A stretch of DNA of 64,000 bases, from contig CP003940.1 of assembly GCA_000317655.1 (NCBI GenBank), positions 1,993,547 through 2,057,546 on the forward strand, in the 5' to 3' direction. This DNA is from Cyanobacterium stanieri PCC 7202 (GTDB lineage Bacteria > Cyanobacteriota > Cyanobacteriia > Cyanobacteriales > Cyanobacteriaceae). Under the pieces are notes generated by a model that saw only the letters and a list, made by a program, of their open reading frames with translations, did not search any database and had not been told where the DNA came from. This document shows, piece by piece, positions 1 to 8,128 of the stretch (its first letter is position 1; each line of letters begins with the position of its first letter). The position numbers and the translations under genes are program-made.

Positions 1-799
1 CCGTTGTTTCATGACCTGCAAACAAAATTAACATCAATTCATCTCGCAATTCTTGGTCACTTAATCCCTCTCCTTGCTCATCAGTCGCCTGTAAAAGGAG
101 GGAAAGCATATCCACCCTATCAGGATTTTTTTCTATCCTTCTTTGTTTTATTTCCTCATAAATAAGTTGATCTAATTCTTTTTGTACACGGAGAAAATTT
201 CCCCATGGACTCCATTTCCCTAAATCTTGGCGTAAAAATTTATAAAATAAAAAGCTCACATTTACAGGCTGATTAAAAAGGCTTAAAATTCTCTTGATAA
301 GATTAGCTATACGATCATAACGTTGCCCTTCCCTCAGACCAAAAACCACTTTCAGAATTACTTGCAAAGAAACATTTTGCATCAAATTCTGAGCGATGAA
401 TTTATCTCCTACCTGAAAATCTTTAAATAAATCATCGACAATATCATGAACCAAATCGCCATAATAAACCATTCTATCCCCATGAAAAGGAGGCATCATT
501 AACTTTCTTTCTCGGCGGTGACGACTACCATCAAGGGAAAGAAGGGAGGAGTTACCCACAATAGGCACTAATAAACCATTTAAATCTCCCCCTGCAAAAA
601 ATGTCTTTCTGTCATTGGTTAATAGTTGTTGAATGCCTTGGGGATGATTGATAAAAACCAGTGGTTCACCAAATCCTGCGGGTTTACCCATAAAAATATC
701 AGGGCATTCTATCACTGCCTGACGCATATATTCTATAGGATCTACAATCCATAAGATTTTTTTTCCCCAACCCGTGAAGATAGTTTTTATTTCTTTCAT
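1..799 (-). CDS. Cytochrome P450, N-terminal part (cut by window edge)
   Basis: The reverse strand is open from ATG at 799 to the left edge (266 codons) and reads as the first half of a cytochrome P450. The segment HRRERKLMMPPFHGDRM (about residues 101-117) matches the C-helix region of cyanobacterial CYP110-like enzymes. The fragment ends in AGHETT, the I-helix oxygen-activation motif [AG]GxxT. The ExxR pair and the heme-binding cysteine lie outside the window, so it cannot be said whether the gene is intact. The frame is open back to 829 but only ATG 799 gives a methionine start. P450s of this class hydroxylate fatty acids, terpenes or alkanes; the substrate cannot be inferred here. It is divergent from clpB, separated by a mobile-element-like sequence. 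Confidence 0.85.
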   Translation of the reverse strand, partial: MKEIKTIFTGWGKKILWIVDPIEYMRQAVIECPDIFMGKPAGFGEPLVFINHPQGIQQLLTNDRKTFFAGGDLNGLLVPIVGNSSLLSLDGSRHRRERKLMMPPFHGDRMVYYGDLVHDIVDDLFKDFQVGDKFIAQNLMQNVSLQVILKVVFGLREGQRYDRIANLIKRILSLFNQPVNVSFLFYKFLRQDLGKWSPWGNFLRVQKELDQLIYEEIKQRRIEKNPDRVDMLSLLLQATDEQGEGLSDQELRDELMLILFAGHETT

Positions 800-845
800 A
801 TCCCATTTAAAGTGAATCCCAACCCCATTTTAATGTACTCTATCT

Positions 846-1105
846 AATTAACCTGAGTTGGGGATAAAATTCATAGTCTTGTCAAAAAGGTATCGGGTAT
901 CAGGTGTCAGGTTGCAGGTTGTAACAGACAAAAGATTTTAAATTTACTTTCTTAGTGTTGGTTTTTCACACCTCATCTCCCCGTCTCCCTATCTCCTTAT
1001 TTCCAAGCCATTGCCCGGTTGATGAGCGTAGTCGAATCAACAAGAGTGCCTTTTGCCTTTTGCCTTTTCCTAGCCGACAATTCTTATCCCGAACTGAGGT
1101 TAATT
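846..1105. mobile_element. MITE-like element, copy 1 (260 bp)
   Basis: The left end at 846-867 and the right end at 1084-1105 are 22-bp inverted repeats that agree at 20 positions (AATTAACCTsAGTTsGGGATAA, s = G or C). No transposase is encoded, and the short open frame inside (955-1152) looks non-coding. The first 50 or so bases after the left end closely resemble those of the second element at 7732-8128, while the centres differ. The interior also holds the short words CAGGTTGCAGGTT and TTTTGCCTTTTGCC that recur in cyanobacterial intergenic DNA. It lies between the P450 gene and clpB. Non-autonomous mobility is inferred from structure only. Confidence 0.55.
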
Positions 1106-1221
1106 CTCAATTATCAATCATAAATTACCTATGTAGGGTATCCCGTCCTTAATATTAGTTCATCCGTGCCATTAAAATTAAGTTAAGGATTTATTTATAT
1201 TTTTATATTTATAGAAAAAAA

Positions 1222-3813
1222 ATGCAACCCAATAACCCTCAACAATTTACGGAGAAGGCTTGGAGTGCGATCGCCCGTACCCCAGACATAGCCAAGGAAA
1301 ACAACCATCAACAGATAGAAACAGAACACTTATTTAAGGCATTACTAGAACAAAAAGGACTGGCTGTCAGTATCTTTAACAAAACCGATGCGGGTATCAG
1401 CCGTTTACAAGAGAAAACAGAGCAATTTATTAACAGTCAACCTAAAGTTAAAAACATAGGTGAATCAGTCTATTTAGGCAGAGCATTAGATCGTCTTTTA
1501 GATCAGGCAGAAAATTATCGTAAGGAATTTGAAGATGATTTTATCTCCATAGAACATATTATCCTAGCCTATGCAAAAGATGACCGTTTTGGTAAGAATT
1601 TGTTAAAAGAATTCAACCTAGATGAAAACAAACTAAAAACTATTATTAAAGAAATTAGAGGAACTCAAAAAGTGACCGATCAAAACCCCGAAGGAAAATA
1701 TGAATCTTTGCAAAAATATGGACGAGATTTAACCCAATTAGCCCGAGAAGGAAAACTCGATCCCGTCATCGGTCGTGATGATGAAGTACGCCGTACTATT
1801 CAAATACTCTCTCGCCGTACCAAAAATAATCCCGTGTTAATCGGTGAGCCGGGGGTAGGTAAAACCGCCATTGTGGAAGGACTTGCCCAGCGTATTATTA
1901 ACCGTGATGTGCCAGAATCATTGTTAGATCGTACCCTTATTGGCTTGGATATGGGGGCGCTCATTGCAGGGGCAAAATATCGAGGGGAGTTTGAAGAAAG
2001 ACTAAAAGCTGTTTTAAAAGAAGTCACCGAATCCGAGGGCAATATTATCCTCTTTATTGATGAAATCCATACCGTTGTGGGTGCAGGGGCAACCCAAGGG
2101 GCGATGGATGCAGGAAACCTCCTCAAACCCATGTTAGCCAGGGGTGAGTTGCGTTGTATTGGTGCCACTACCCTTGATGAATACCGTAAGTATATCGAAA
2201 AGGATGCGGCGCTAGAAAGACGTTTTCAATCGGTATTTGTGGGGGAACCCAATGTTATCGATACCGTATCCATTTTACGGGGTTTAAAAGAGCGTTACGA
2301 AGTCCATCACGGGGTGAAAATTGCTGACAGTGCTTTGGTGGCGGCGGCGATGCTTTCAGATAGGTATATAAGCGATCGCTTCTTACCTGATAAAGCCATT
2401 GATTTGGTAGATGAATCTGCCGCTAAATTAAAGATGGAAATTACCTCAAAACCAGAAGAATTAGACGAAATTGATCGCAAAATTTTACAGCTAGAAATGG
2501 AGCGTTTATCCCTTAAAAAAGAGGAAGATTTAGCATCTGTTGAAAGGAGGGAAAAATTAGAGCAAGAATTGGCAAACTTGAAGGAAAAACAAAGCTCTTT
2601 TAATGCTCAGTGGCAGAGTGAAAAAGAAATCATTGATCAAATTCGTACCCTGCGCGAATCCCTCGAACAAATTAACGTGGAAATTCAACAGGCGGAAAGA
2701 AATTATGATTACAATAAAGCCGCAGAATTACGTTACGGTAAGTTAGCTGATGTACAAAAAGAGGTGAAAGAAAAAGAAGCCCTCTTGAGCGAGAAACAAA
2801 CTAGCGGAAAATCCTTGTTACGGGAAGAAGTGCAAGAGGCGGACATCGCCGAAATTATCTCGAAATGGTCGGGTATTCCCATCAGTAAATTGGTAGAGTC
2901 GGAGAAAGAAAAATTATTACACCTTGAAGATCAACTCCATGAAAGGGTAGTGGGTCAAGAAGAGGCTGTAACCGCTGTTTCTGAAGCCATACAGCGTTCT
3001 CGAGCAGGGTTAGCAGATCCCCATCGTCCTACCGCTAGTTTCATCTTTCTTGGGCCCACAGGGGTGGGTAAAACGGAGTTGGCAAAAGCCCTCGCCCAGA
3101 TTTTATTTGACACTGAAGATGCGATCGTGCGCATTGATATGTCAGAATATATGGAAAAACATACCGTATCTCGTCTCATGGGGGCGCCTCCGGGATATGT
3201 GGGCTACGAGGAAGGGGGGCAACTCACCGAGGCGATTCGCCGTCGTCCTTATTCTGTGGTACTTTTTGATGAGATTGAAAAAGCCCATCCCGATGTATTT
3301 AATGTGATGTTACAAATCCTTGATGATGGAAGGTTAACGGATTCCCAAGGGCGCACGGTGGATTTTAAAAATACTATCATCATCATGACCAGTAATATCG
3401 GTTCTCAGTATATCCTTGATTTGGCGGGGGATGATGCCCAATACGAAACCATGCGCACAAGGGTGATGGATGCTATGCGGGATAATTTCCGCCCTGAGTT
3501 TCTCAACCGTATTGATGAGATTATCATTTTCCACAGTCTCAAAAAATCCCAGTTACGCCATATTGTCAATTTACAAGTCAACCGTTTACGGGAAAGATTG
3601 GCGGAACAAAAATTGGCTCTGGATATTGCTGATGAGGCGCTCGATTTCCTTGCCGACATTGGTTATGATCCTGTTTATGGTGCTCGTCCTCTTAAACGGG
3701 CAGTACAAAGATACCTCGAAACTGCGATCGCCAAGGCTATTCTCAAAGGAGAGTTTAAGGACGGGGAAACCATCAATGTCACCGTAGAGGATGAAAGATT
3801 AGCTCTTAAATAA
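1222..3813 (+). CDS. clpB: ATP-dependent chaperone ClpB
   Basis: ClpB is a hexameric cytosolic disaggregase that works with DnaK to rescue aggregated proteins after heat stress. The 863 residues show the whole family architecture: N-terminal Clp repeat domain (about 1-150), first AAA+ module with Walker A GEPGVGKT (about 209-216) and Walker [11 protein letters not shown], a coiled-coil middle domain (about 400-530) that separates ClpB from ClpA and ClpC, a second AAA+ module with [12 protein letters not shown] and [11 protein letters not shown], and the C-terminal domain. The sequence is of the cyanobacterial ClpB1 type; the N-terminal domain is normal length. I see no CIRCE operator upstream, so heat control through HrcA is not supported. 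Its TAA stop forms the edge of a repeat end (3811-3831). Confidence 0.97.
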   Translation: MQPNNPQQFTEKAWSAIARTPDIAKENNHQQIETEHLFKALLEQKGLAVSIFNKTDAGISRLQEKTEQFINSQPKVKNIGESVYLGRALDRLLDQAENYRKEFEDDFISIEHIILAYAKDDRFGKNLLKEFNLDENKLKTIIKEIRGTQKVTDQNPEGKYESLQKYGRDLTQLAREGKLDPVIGRDDEVRRTIQILSRRTKNNPVLIGEPGVGKTAIVEGLAQRIINRDVPESLLDRTLIGLDMGALIAGAKYRGEFEERLKAVLKEVTESEGNIILFIDEIHTVVGAGATQGAMDAGNLLKPMLARGELRCIGATTLDEYRKYIEKDAALERRFQSVFVGEPNVIDTVSILRGLKERYEVHHGVKIADSALVAAAMLSDRYISDRFLPDKAIDLVDESAAKLKMEITSKPEELDEIDRKILQLEMERLSLKKEEDLASVERREKLEQELANLKEKQSSFNAQWQSEKEIIDQIRTLRESLEQINVEIQQAERNYDYNKAAELRYGKLADVQKEVKEKEALLSEKQTSGKSLLREEVQEADIAEIISKWSGIPISKLVESEKEKLLHLEDQLHERVVGQEEAVTAVSEAIQRSRAGLADPHRPTASFIFLGPTGVGKTELAKALAQILFDTEDAIVRIDMSEYMEKHTVSRLMGAPPGYVGYEEGGQLTEAIRRRPYSVVLFDEIEKAHPDVFNVMLQILDDGRLTDSQGRTVDFKNTIIIMTSNIGSQYILDLAGDDAQYETMRTRVMDAMRDNFRPEFLNRIDEIIIFHSLKKSQLRHIVNLQVNRLRERLAEQKLALDIADEALDFLADIGYDPVYGARPLKRAVQRYLETAIAKAILKGEFKDGETINVTVEDERLALK

Positions 3814-3831
3814 CTTCAGTTCGAGATAATT
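3811..3831. repeat. Solo end of the MITE-like family after clpB
   Basis: Starting at the clpB stop codon, the sequence TAACTTCAGTTCGAGATAA matches the inverse of the right end of the element at 7732-8128 with a single difference over 19 bases. No partner end is visible within the next 100 bases, which instead hold a TTCTCTAA/TTAGAGAA hairpin at about 3871-3890 and a copy of the TTGCAGGTT word. It is a solo or decayed copy. Confidence 0.5.
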
Positions 3832-3892
3832 ATAGATAGGTTTTAGATTGCAGGTTAAATTTCTCTAAATTATTAGAGAATGAAAGAAAAAA

Positions 3893-3925
3893 GAATAATT
3901 GTCAATTTTCAATTGTCAATTATTC
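3893..3925. terminator. Palindrome between convergent clpB and cupin gene
   Basis: A 33-base imperfect palindrome with outer arms GAATAATTG and CAATTATTC lies between the convergent ends of clpB and the cupin gene, and overlaps the TGA stop of the latter. No clear U-tract follows on either strand, so function as an intrinsic terminator is only plausible. Confidence 0.3.
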
Positions 3926-4305
3926 TCAGCGTCTTCAAAACGAATAATATCATCATCCCCCAAATATTCCCCATTTTGAATTTCAATCATCACCAAAGGA
4001 ATTACCCCCGGATTCTCTACCCGATGACGAATATTCATAGGTACATAGGTTGACTGTTTGGGTAATAGTAATTTTTCCTCCCCATTAAAAATAACCTTCG
4101 CAGTACCTGCCACCACTACCCAATGTTCACTGCGGTGGTAGTGCATTTGGGTACTAATGTGATGACCGGGTTTAACAATAATACGATTAATACGATAATA
4201 AGGTCCCTCTTCTAACAGGGTTACAGTACCCCAAGGGGGATTACGTGTATATTCCGCTTCTTGAGCTTCTTGGTCTAGTTTACTGATTTCTGTCATGGTT
4301 TCCAA
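3916..4305 (-). CDS. Stand-alone cupin, phosphomannose isomerase type II-like
   Basis: This 129-residue protein is a single cupin barrel like the C-terminal isomerase domain of mannose-1-phosphate guanylyltransferase/phosphomannose isomerase (ManC/AlgA family), here without the nucleotidyltransferase half. The first cupin motif is visible as GHHISTQMHYHRSEHWVVVAG (about residues 48-68; histidines and glutamate bind the metal) and the second lies around HRVENPGVIPLVMIEIQNG. Such small cupins are common in cyanobacteria and may interconvert mannose-6-phosphate and fructose-6-phosphate, but the isolated domain could equally be a sugar-binding protein. It is followed on the same strand, 21 bases upstream, by the small membrane protein gene 4327-4728. 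Confidence 0.8.
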   Translation of the reverse strand: METMTEISKLDQEAQEAEYTRNPPWGTVTLLEEGPYYRINRIIVKPGHHISTQMHYHRSEHWVVVAGTAKVIFNGEEKLLLPKQSTYVPMNIRHRVENPGVIPLVMIEIQNGEYLGDDDIIRFEDAENN

Positions 4306-4326
4306 GGGTAAAGATAAAATTAATTT

Positions 4327-4728
4327 TTAGTTTTGATCATAAAGCTGGTCAACGTCAAGGACATAAAAATAATTAAATATTCCAATGGTTCTAAATCGAT
4401 AAAGATAAAGATTTGTCTCGTAAATACTCAACACCAGATAATCTTTCCTTTGGGTTGTTTCTCTGATTACCCTAGGAATTTGACCCCTTCCTGCCTCCAC
4501 CATCATATGACAAACTTGGCTTTTGATTACTTGATCTAATCCTGAAGCATCTGCCTGACATAAATTCTCCTTGGCATAGATAGATAATTGCTCTTCTGCA
4601 AATTCTTCATATTGCCTTTGATTTGGGTTAGTAAAAATCAACATTCCCCCAAACAGAGCAAGAATTGCTCCGCTGATGATGGCAATGGTTGAGAGGGAAA
4701 GACTTTTTGATTGGGAAAGAGGATTCAT
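4327..4728 (-). CDS. DUF4359-like membrane-anchored protein
   Basis: The 133-residue product has one hydrophobic segment near the N-terminus (about residues 13-32, IAIISGAILALFGGMLIF) followed by a soluble part with two cysteines (LCQAD, SQVCHMM) that could form a disulfide outside the membrane. The sequence resembles the cyanobacterial DUF4359 family, whose function is unknown; that assignment is from memory of the pattern and is not certain. It lies 21 bases upstream of the cupin gene on the same strand and may be co-transcribed. Confidence 0.65.
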   Translation of the reverse strand: MNPLSQSKSLSLSTIAIISGAILALFGGMLIFTNPNQRQYEEFAEEQLSIYAKENLCQADASGLDQVIKSQVCHMMVEAGRGQIPRVIRETTQRKDYLVLSIYETNLYLYRFRTIGIFNYFYVLDVDQLYDQN

Positions 4729-4749
4729 AAAAAAAGTTGGCGGATAACC

Positions 4750-4779
4750 TAGACTATTTTAGCAAGTTTGTGTTATAAT
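4750..4779 (+). promoter_or_regulatory. Probable sigma-70 promoter of tRNA-His
   Basis: A perfect -10 box TATAAT at 4774-4779 is preceded, after 18 bases, by TAGACT (4750-4755), which matches four positions of the -35 consensus. The tRNA-His gene starts 14 bases after the -10 box, as expected for a tRNA promoter. Confidence 0.6.
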
Positions 4780-4792
4780 CGATAATCGTAAT

Positions 4793-4866
4793 GGCGAGCG
4801 TAGCCAAGTGGTTAAGGCAGCGGATTGTGGTTCCGCCACTCGTGGGTTCGAGTCCCATCGTTCGCC
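4793..4866 (+). tRNA. trnH: tRNA-His (GTG)
   Basis: The sequence folds as a full cloverleaf. The acceptor stem GCGAGCG (4794-4800) pairs with CGTTCGC (4859-4865). The genomically encoded extra G at position -1 (4793) faces the discriminator C (4866), the hallmark of tRNA-His. The anticodon arm GCGGA-TTGTGGT-TCCGC carries anticodon GTG, and the T arm has GTTCGAGT. No CCA is encoded. Open frames through this region are accidental. Confidence 0.96.
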
Positions 4867-4972
4867 CTCTAAGTGTTAAGTGTTCTATATATTTTCCTCG
4901 GCTCGATTATAGCACTTTTATATTTGAGCTATTACATATCTTTACAGGGGATGATTTGAAACCCAGTTTTGT

Positions 4973-5335
4973 TTAGAGGGTAAGGGTTTTGAGTATCCAA
5001 CCAATAATTATTCCTACTCCTCCAAAGCGAATTATTTGCCAGAAGGGTTCTTTTAAACTACTCCACTTGAATAGCTCACTTTCTAATCTCACTTCTATTT
5101 CTTCTAATTGTTGATTAATTAGTTGAATTTCGCTTTTGAGGGAATTTTGAGGGTTTCTTTTGAGTTGTTTTTCTAGTTCTTTTTTTTCTGTTTCTAATTC
5201 CTGTTGACGATGTTTATCGGTTTCTACTTGATGATACCGCTCTTTTAATCGGGCGATCGCACTTTCTAGCTCAAAAATAGCCGCACCGAGATCAAAATCA
5301 TCATGGTCGGGGGAGGAGTTTTGATGGTCAGACAT
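4973..5335 (-). CDS. Coiled-coil protein with C-terminal membrane helix
   Basis: I do not recognise this 120-residue protein. It is strongly charged, with heptad-like Leu/Glu/Lys spacing over about residues 18-85 (LESAIARLKERYHQVETDKH and onward) indicating a coiled coil. It ends in a hydrophobic segment (about 100-118, IIRFGGVGIIIGWILKTLTL), which suggests a tail-anchored protein. It is divergent from the small gene at 5375, with only about 40 bases between the two starts, so the two promoters must overlap. Confidence 0.7.
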   Translation of the reverse strand: MSDHQNSSPDHDDFDLGAAIFELESAIARLKERYHQVETDKHRQQELETEKKELEKQLKRNPQNSLKSEIQLINQQLEEIEVRLESELFKWSSLKEPFWQIIRFGGVGIIIGWILKTLTL

Positions 5336-5374
5336 TCTACAATAAAAAATAAACGACCCATAAAATTGTACAAC

Positions 5375-5653
5375 ATGACTATCTCATCAAACAGTAAAAC
5401 AATTTCTGATTTAACCACCCTCGAATTAGCTCAACTATTGGCGGAGAAAATGACCATTAGTTCCTATGATTGGCATAAGCAAAAAAATAACCGCAAAGCC
5501 CAAGCAGGTCAGCAATTAGCCTCTAGTTTGGTATTCTTGTTAAACAATCAACCAGAAGAAGCCCTCGAACGAATAAACCAAGCCCAAGGATGGTTAAATA
5601 AAACCATTAATCCTTTACCCTGTCCTAGTCATGGCGATCGCCATAATTCCTAA
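5375..5653 (+). CDS. Small cyanobacterial protein, DUF6439-like
   Basis: The open frame extends upstream to 5303, but those codons overlap the divergent gene, so ATG 5375 (MTISSNSKT) is the likely start, giving 92 residues. The protein is helical and hydrophilic with the segment LTTLELAQLLAEKMTISSYD and no transmembrane segment. It looks like the conserved cyanobacterial family annotated DUF6439 (recalled, not verified); its function is unknown. It converges on the anti-sigma-type ATPase gene with 17 bases between stops. Confidence 0.7.
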   Translation: MTISSNSKTISDLTTLELAQLLAEKMTISSYDWHKQKNNRKAQAGQQLASSLVFLLNNQPEEALERINQAQGWLNKTINPLPCPSHGDRHNS

Positions 5654-5670
5654 GACTCAAAAAAAATCCC

Positions 5671-6123
5671 CTAAAAAGCAGAAGAGGCTTTGCGGGGAAA
5701 GTAATGATGATGTACCTGTTTACACAGTTTTACTTGAGTACCCTGTTTATTCCATAAGACTCGATCAAAAATATGATACAACATACATAAACCTCGACCA
5801 TTTTCCGCCTCTTCTGGGGGCAAATTTTCCGCCTTGGAAGAACATTCACACTCACAAAAACCAGCCCCTTGATCACAAATCAACCAAGAATATTCGCCTT
5901 TTTGATAGGAAAACTTGACTACAACGGGCTTACTAGGATCTAAACCATTACCATGTTTAGCCGCATTGACAAGGGCTTCTTGCAAACCTAAGCGAATTTC
6001 TGGATGAAGTTCTTGAGGAATTTTTGTCAATAATAAATCCAACACAGGACAGAGGTAGAGGGTAGAGGGAAAACTTACGGTTCGCCATCGCCCAAAATGA
6101 AGGGGTTTTGTCATGGAAATCAT
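5671..6123 (-). CDS. Anti-sigma factor/serine kinase-type ATPase (HATPase_c)
   Basis: This 150-residue protein is a single GHKL ATPase domain of the RsbW/SpoIIAB kind. The N box is LGLQEALVNAAKHGN, the G1 box DQGAGF and the G2 box ENGRGLCMLYHIFD. Proteins of this type phosphorylate an anti-sigma-factor antagonist and bind sigma factors, or serve as output of PP2C-controlled partner switches. Two cysteine-containing residues (CECECSS) sit between the G boxes. The frame is open to 6183, but ATG 6123 has GGGAG nine bases upstream and is preferred. No partner STAS protein or sigma factor is adjacent. Confidence 0.85.
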   Translation of the reverse strand: MISMTKPLHFGRWRTVSFPSTLYLCPVLDLLLTKIPQELHPEIRLGLQEALVNAAKHGNGLDPSKPVVVKFSYQKGEYSWLICDQGAGFCECECSSKAENLPPEEAENGRGLCMLYHIFDRVLWNKQGTQVKLCKQVHHHYFPRKASSAF

Positions 6124-6183
6124 ACTTTTTATCTCCCGATAATTGATTGAGCAATCTTTGATGTGAGTTGATGTCAGTAACAA

Positions 6184-6540
6184 TGACGGGGACTAGATTG
6201 TTGTTTTTGTCCGAACCGATGAAGGGGGTTTGATAATCTTGCTAACATAGTGATTTTCTTAATTTTATGCCCACGATAATGGGTTAAATGGCAAAAGTTA
6301 ATTTTTATTAATTTAGGTAAACAAATTTATTTTAACTTTACCTTTAATAATATTTTATAGTTTTTTGGTGGATTGTTTCGTTTTTTATGTAATTTTACTT
6401 ATATTTACATAATCATTATATCACACTTATTAACCCGATAATTAATTGACAAATTAGGGATTAATCATAAAAAATCTTAAAATTGTCAATGAAGATTTGA
6501 TCAACAATTATTCATTCTTGGTTCGTGAGGAAGTTTGTCC
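6184..6540. other. Intergenic region with candidate promoter
   Basis: This divergent AT-rich gap holds no convincing small gene on either strand. A candidate promoter for the downstream GTPase is TTGACA at 6446-6451 followed after 16 bases by TAAAAA at 6468-6473. Nothing else with structure was seen. Confidence 0.35.
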
Positions 6541-7737
6541 ATGAAGTTTCAACCGATAAAACGTATTGCTGATAAAACTATTAATTTGTTTCGGGTTGAT
6601 GAGGCTCAAGTTGCTAAGATTTTGGAATCAGTGCGATCGCAACTTCCCACCACAGAAGCCCTGTTGATAGGGAAACCCCAAGCAGGAAAAAGTTCTATTG
6701 TCAGGGGATTGACGGGGGTAGGAGCAGAGATTGTCGGGCAAGGATTTCGCCCCCATACTCAATACACAGAAAGATATGCCTATCCATCGGAGGATTTACC
6801 CCTGCTTATTTTTACCGATACTGTGGGTTTAGGGGATGTGGAAAATAATACCGAGGTCATCATTCAAGAATTAAGCCAAGAATTAGATCAAGAAACAGGT
6901 AAGGCGAGGATAATTATTTTAACTATCAAAATTAATGACTTTGCCACCGATAGCCTTAAGGAAGTGGCTTTTAATCTCAGACAAAAATATCCTCACATAC
7001 CTTGTTTACTAGCAGTTACTTCTCTTCATGAGTTATACCCTGTGGATGTGGACAATCATCCCCCCTATCCCCCTGATTTAGTTGATGTAAACAGGGCTTT
7101 TGAAGAGATTAAAAATAATTTTATGGGTTTATACGATCAAGCTATGGTCATTGATTTTACCCTTGAGGAGGATGGTTATGATCCTGTTTTTTATGGTTTG
7201 GATACCATGGTAGATAATCTTGCCCAACTATTACCCGAAGCGGAGTCAAAAACCATTTACCAACTTCTTGATGAAAAGGCAGGATCACAGTTGAGCCATG
7301 TTTACAAAGAGGTAGCTAGGCGTTATATTCTTTCCTTTTCGATCATCGCCGCTACGGTGGCAGCAGTACCTCTGCCCTTTGCCACTATGCCTGTATTAAC
7401 TGCCCTAGAGGTTTCTATGGTAGGACTTTTGGGACAATTGTATGGTCAAAATGTTACTGTATCTCAGGCAGGGGGGATTGTAAGTGCGATCGCAGGGGGA
7501 TTTTTAGCCCAAGCCATCGGTAGGGAATTAATTAAATTTATTCCGGGATTTGGTAGTGTTGTGGCAGCTTCTTGGGCAGCTGCCTATACTTGGGGTTTGG
7601 GGGAAGGTGCTTGTGCCTACTTTGGTGACTTGGTGGGGGGTAAAAAACCTGACCCAGACAAAATTAAAAAGGTCATGCGTAATGCTTTTCAAGAAGCCAA
7701 GGAAAGGTTTAAAAATTCAGACAATGATTTAAATTAA
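6541..7737 (+). CDS. Membrane-associated GTPase with DUF697-like C-terminal domain
   Basis: The 398-residue protein has an Era/EngB-like G domain: G1 GKPQAGKSS (about 42-50), G3 DTVGLGD (about 97-103) and a G4-like VTSLHE. The hydrophobic C-terminal half (about 260-350, YILSFSIIAATVAAVPLPFA and later glycine/alanine-rich helices) resembles DUF697 of the YcjF group. It probably acts at a membrane; its role is unknown. The open frame begins with TTG at 6535, but ATG 6541 has a good GAGGAAG site seven bases upstream. The G4 motif lacks the canonical NKxD, which is common in this group. The TAA stop lies inside the left end of the element at 7732-8128. Confidence 0.85.
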   Translation: MKFQPIKRIADKTINLFRVDEAQVAKILESVRSQLPTTEALLIGKPQAGKSSIVRGLTGVGAEIVGQGFRPHTQYTERYAYPSEDLPLLIFTDTVGLGDVENNTEVIIQELSQELDQETGKARIIILTIKINDFATDSLKEVAFNLRQKYPHIPCLLAVTSLHELYPVDVDNHPPYPPDLVDVNRAFEEIKNNFMGLYDQAMVIDFTLEEDGYDPVFYGLDTMVDNLAQLLPEAESKTIYQLLDEKAGSQLSHVYKEVARRYILSFSIIAATVAAVPLPFATMPVLTALEVSMVGLLGQLYGQNVTVSQAGGIVSAIAGGFLAQAIGRELIKFIPGFGSVVAASWAAAYTWGLGEGACAYFGDLVGGKKPDPDKIKKVMRNAFQEAKERFKNSDNDLN

Positions 7738-8128
7738 CTGAAGTTGGGGACAAAATTTATAGTCTTGTAAAGGTCTCAGGTATTAGGTGTTAGGGAGGCA
7801 AGGGGTTTAAACCCCTTGTTAAGAATTTACAAAAACTCTATTTCCATTGATTTTCCAGTTTTTATACCAAATCCGATTTAGGTAATATACCTATGAAGCA
7901 ACTTAAAATAGAGATGATTTAGCCTATCAATCTACCACTATAAACCTTGAAAAACTGTTCCCCGTTCCCTATTCCCTGTTCCCCGCCCTAATTAGTATAT
8001 TATTAGAATAGGATTTAGTATTACTTCCTTGATAGACTAAATATGATCGTATTTTAAACCTGCAACCAGCAACCAGAAGCCTGAAACCTAACCATACTGA
8101 CAGCTATTATCTCGAACTGAGGTTAATT
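7732..8128. mobile_element. MITE-like element, copy 2 (397 bp)
   Basis: The left end (7732-7753, AATTAACTGAAGTTGGGGACAA) and the right end (8107-8128, TTATCTCGAACTGAGGTTAATT) are inverted relatives of the ends of the element at 846-1105. After the left end both copies continue with ATAGTCTTGT and a similar GGTnTCnGGTAT stretch. The interior contains a perfect 20-base palindrome (7799-7818, core GGGGTTTAAACCCC) and a nested dispersed repeat at 7955-8023. It exactly fills the gap between the convergent GTPase and PP2C genes, and its ends contain both stop codons. No coding sequence is present. Confidence 0.6.
7955..8023 (-). repeat. Dispersed repeat, copy in MITE-like element
   Basis: This stretch, read on the minus strand, matches 45792-45853 over about 62 bases with few differences (shared words ACTAAATCCTA, AATAATATACTAATTAG, GCGGGGAACAGGGA). 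A shorter piece, GCGGGGAACAGGCAATG, recurs near 18052. It is one of the short interspersed repeats of this genome; no gene is encoded. Confidence 0.75.

Noticed and set aside
955-1152. 65-codon plus-strand frame inside the first element
   Set aside because: It consists of low-complexity repeat words (CTCCCCGTCTCCC, TTTTGCCTTTTGCC) and overlaps the right inverted repeat; no protein-like pattern or ribosome-binding site.
1100-1221. CIRCE/HrcA operator before clpB
   Set aside because: No TTAGCACTC-type inverted repeat is present upstream of the start codon.
4791-4976. 61-codon frame through tRNA-His
   Set aside because: It is the tRNA read as codons; the cloverleaf and promoter explain the sequence.
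5631-5918. 95-codon frame on the plus strand
   Set aside because: It lies antisense to the anti-sigma-type ATPase gene, which has clear GHKL motifs.
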